Shown here piece by piece: positions 5,788-6,308 of a DNA stretch of 6,308 nt (position 1 is the first letter of the stretch; every line of letters begins with the position of its first letter). Origin of the DNA: Dehalococcoidales bacterium (GTDB lineage: Bacteria > Chloroflexota > Dehalococcoidia > Dehalococcoidales > Fen-1064); assembly GCA_028712845.1 (NCBI GenBank), contig JAQTPO010000113.1:1-6308 (forward strand). The letters run 5' to 3'. The position numbers and the translations under genes were made by a program. The notes under the pieces were generated by a model. That model had not been told where the DNA came from. It saw only the letters and a program-made list of their open reading frames with translations, and did not search any database.

Positions 5788-5815
5788 GTAGGGGCGGGTT
5801 TCGAACCCGCCCGCC
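5788..5815 (+). repeat. REP palindrome with GTAG head, upstream of the RAYT gene
   Basis: GTAG (5788-5791) is followed directly by a 9-bp GC-rich hairpin: GGGCGGGTT (5792-5800), loop TCG, AACCCGCCC (5804-5812). A GTAG tetranucleotide 5' of an imperfect palindrome is the described form of REP elements recognised by RAYT transposases. It lies 5 nt after the terminator and 48 nt before the RAYT start codon. A second copy with opposite GTAG orientation lies inside the RAYT gene. Confidence 0.82.
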
Positions 5816-5823
5816 TCTCGCCA

Positions 5824-5852
5824 TTGAATATATGGGTAACCTTGTTTATACT
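5824..5852 (+). promoter_or_regulatory. Sigma-70 promoter of the RAYT gene, next to its start codon
   Basis: TTGAAT (5824-5829), a 17-base spacer and TATACT (5847-5852) form a good promoter. Only 8 bases separate the -10 box from the ATG at 5861, so transcription should begin about 1-3 nt before the start codon or at it. That predicts a leaderless message. Confidence 0.6.
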
Positions 5853-5860
5853 ACATTCAC

Positions 5861-6308
5861 ATGGATTCTCGATTAATCAAAAAACTGTATCCTCAACGGA
5901 TTAATCTTAGATTGCGTAGCTATGATTATACCCGGCAAGGAGACTATTTCGTCACTATTTGCACTAAGGATAAGCGTTGTCTTTTTGGTCATACAATAGA
6001 TAGCTCGATGATATTGAATCCACTCGGAAAAGCTGTGGCATCTGTCTGGAAAGAAATGCCGCTGCATTATCCTGAAGTTAATAATGATGTATTTATCGTG
6101 ATGCCCAATCATATTCATGGAATAATTGCTATTCATGAAGTTGGACGGGCAGGTTTCGAACCCGCCCCTACGAAACAATACCCTTTATCTGAAATAGTCC
6201 GTGCATTTAAAACCTATTCCTCACGGAAAATCAATGAACTCAGTAATTCTCAAGGCAAACCGGTCTGGCAACGCAACTATTATGAACATATAATTCGCAA
6301 TGAAAGTG
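5861..6308 (+). CDS. REP-associated tyrosine transposase (RAYT, Y1/HUH family), 3' end cut off by the window
   Basis: The frame is open from ATG 5861 to the window edge (149 codons). RAYTs are single-copy HUH nucleases related to IS200/IS605 TnpA that cut and join single-stranded REP hairpins. Visible motifs are the N-terminal YDYTRQGDYFVTICTKDK (21-38), the metal-binding H84-I-H86 within FIVMPNHIHGII, the helix LSEIVRAFKTYSSRKIN (109-125), and WQRNYYEHIIRNE (136-148), which carries the nucleophilic tyrosine (140 or 141). Only a short C-terminus is missing. Residues 95-104 (GRAGFEPAPT) are encoded by a REP copy. The start is forced: TAA at 5837-5839 is the preceding in-frame stop, and no other ATG, GTG or TTG lies between. 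No ribosome site is visible. GC is low: 21 of 60 bases in each of 5941-6000 and 6061-6120, against 32 of 60 in 4981-5040, which hints at horizontal acquisition. Confidence 0.92.
   Translation, partial: MDSRLIKKLYPQRINLRLRSYDYTRQGDYFVTICTKDKRCLFGHTIDSSMILNPLGKAVASVWKEMPLHYPEVNNDVFIVMPNHIHGIIAIHEVGRAGFEPAPTKQYPLSEIVRAFKTYSSRKINELSNSQGKPVWQRNYYEHIIRNES
6143..6171 (-). repeat. REP copy inside the RAYT coding sequence
   Basis: Positions 6147-6167 match the hairpin at 5792-5812 in 20 of 21 bases; A6151 replaces G and leaves one A-C mismatch in the stem. Here the GTAG head is on the other strand (CTAC, 6168-6171), so the element is inverted relative to the upstream REP while the loop TTTCGAA keeps the same direction. 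Its reading frame is open and adds GRAGFEPAPT between the HIH strand and the next helix. Confidence 0.8.

Noticed and set aside
5788..5815. The motif GGTTTCGAACCC as a tRNA T-arm or attachment site
   Set aside because: It resembles a T-loop GGTTCGAA, but no acceptor stem, D-arm or anticodon arm can be found around it; the GTAG-headed REP explanation fits better.
5734..5841. GGTTACC (5734-5740) and GGTAACC (5835-5841) as terminal inverted repeats flanking the terminator and REP
   Set aside because: Only 7 bases, no target-site duplication, and no coding content between them; likely chance.
5788..6171. The two GC-rich hairpins as a CRISPR array
   Set aside because: There are only two copies about 355 bp apart with opposed head orientation and a gene between them; they fit REP elements instead.
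5873..6178. A 101-codon open frame on the - strand
   Set aside because: It is antisense to the RAYT gene, whose motifs (HIH, WQRNYYEHIIR) are unmistakable on the + strand.

Overview
The window looks like a chromosomal segment of a free-living bacterium with mid-range GC. My best guess is Chloroflexota, perhaps Dehalococcoidia. This rests on the pairing of an ECF sigma factor with a DUF5667 membrane protein, the RimI-like acetyltransferase with a long insert, and the secreted helical-repeat protein. It is an inference from gene style; no rRNA or other marker gene is present.

Left part (1-1650, + strand): the 3' end of a class I SAM-dependent methyltransferase resembling the Trm9/ALKBH8 type. 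A near-consensus sigma-70 promoter (583-611) follows. Behind it lie a small four-cysteine zinc-ribbon protein, a 63-residue 4-oxalocrotonate tautomerase family enzyme, and an uncharacterised single-helix membrane-anchored protein that starts with TTG. A RimI-like GNAT acetyltransferase lies on the - strand (1666-2322) and converges on them with a 15-bp gap.

Middle (2323-5782): a divergent intergenic region carries two inverted repeats, one a perfect 13+13 bp repeat next to a candidate promoter. It precedes a probable four-gene operon: ECF sigma factor, a DUF5667 transmembrane protein overlapping it by 11 nt (candidate anti-sigma), a SIMPL/DUF541 lipoprotein, and a secreted protein with two diverged helical repeats and a Gly/Arg/Met-rich tail. 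A palindrome over the last stop codon and a strong Rho-independent terminator close the unit. Two cytoplasmic or membrane regulators followed by two exported proteins suggests an envelope-sensing module, but its signal and targets cannot be read from the sequence.

Right end (5788-6308): a REP palindrome with a GTAG head sits upstream of a REP-associated tyrosine transposase (RAYT, Y1/HUH type) that runs off the window. The RAYT has a good promoter almost directly abutting its ATG and no Shine-Dalgarno, so it is probably leaderless. A second REP copy with an inverted GTAG head lies inside the RAYT coding sequence and is translated in frame as a linker. This is the most unusual structure in the window.
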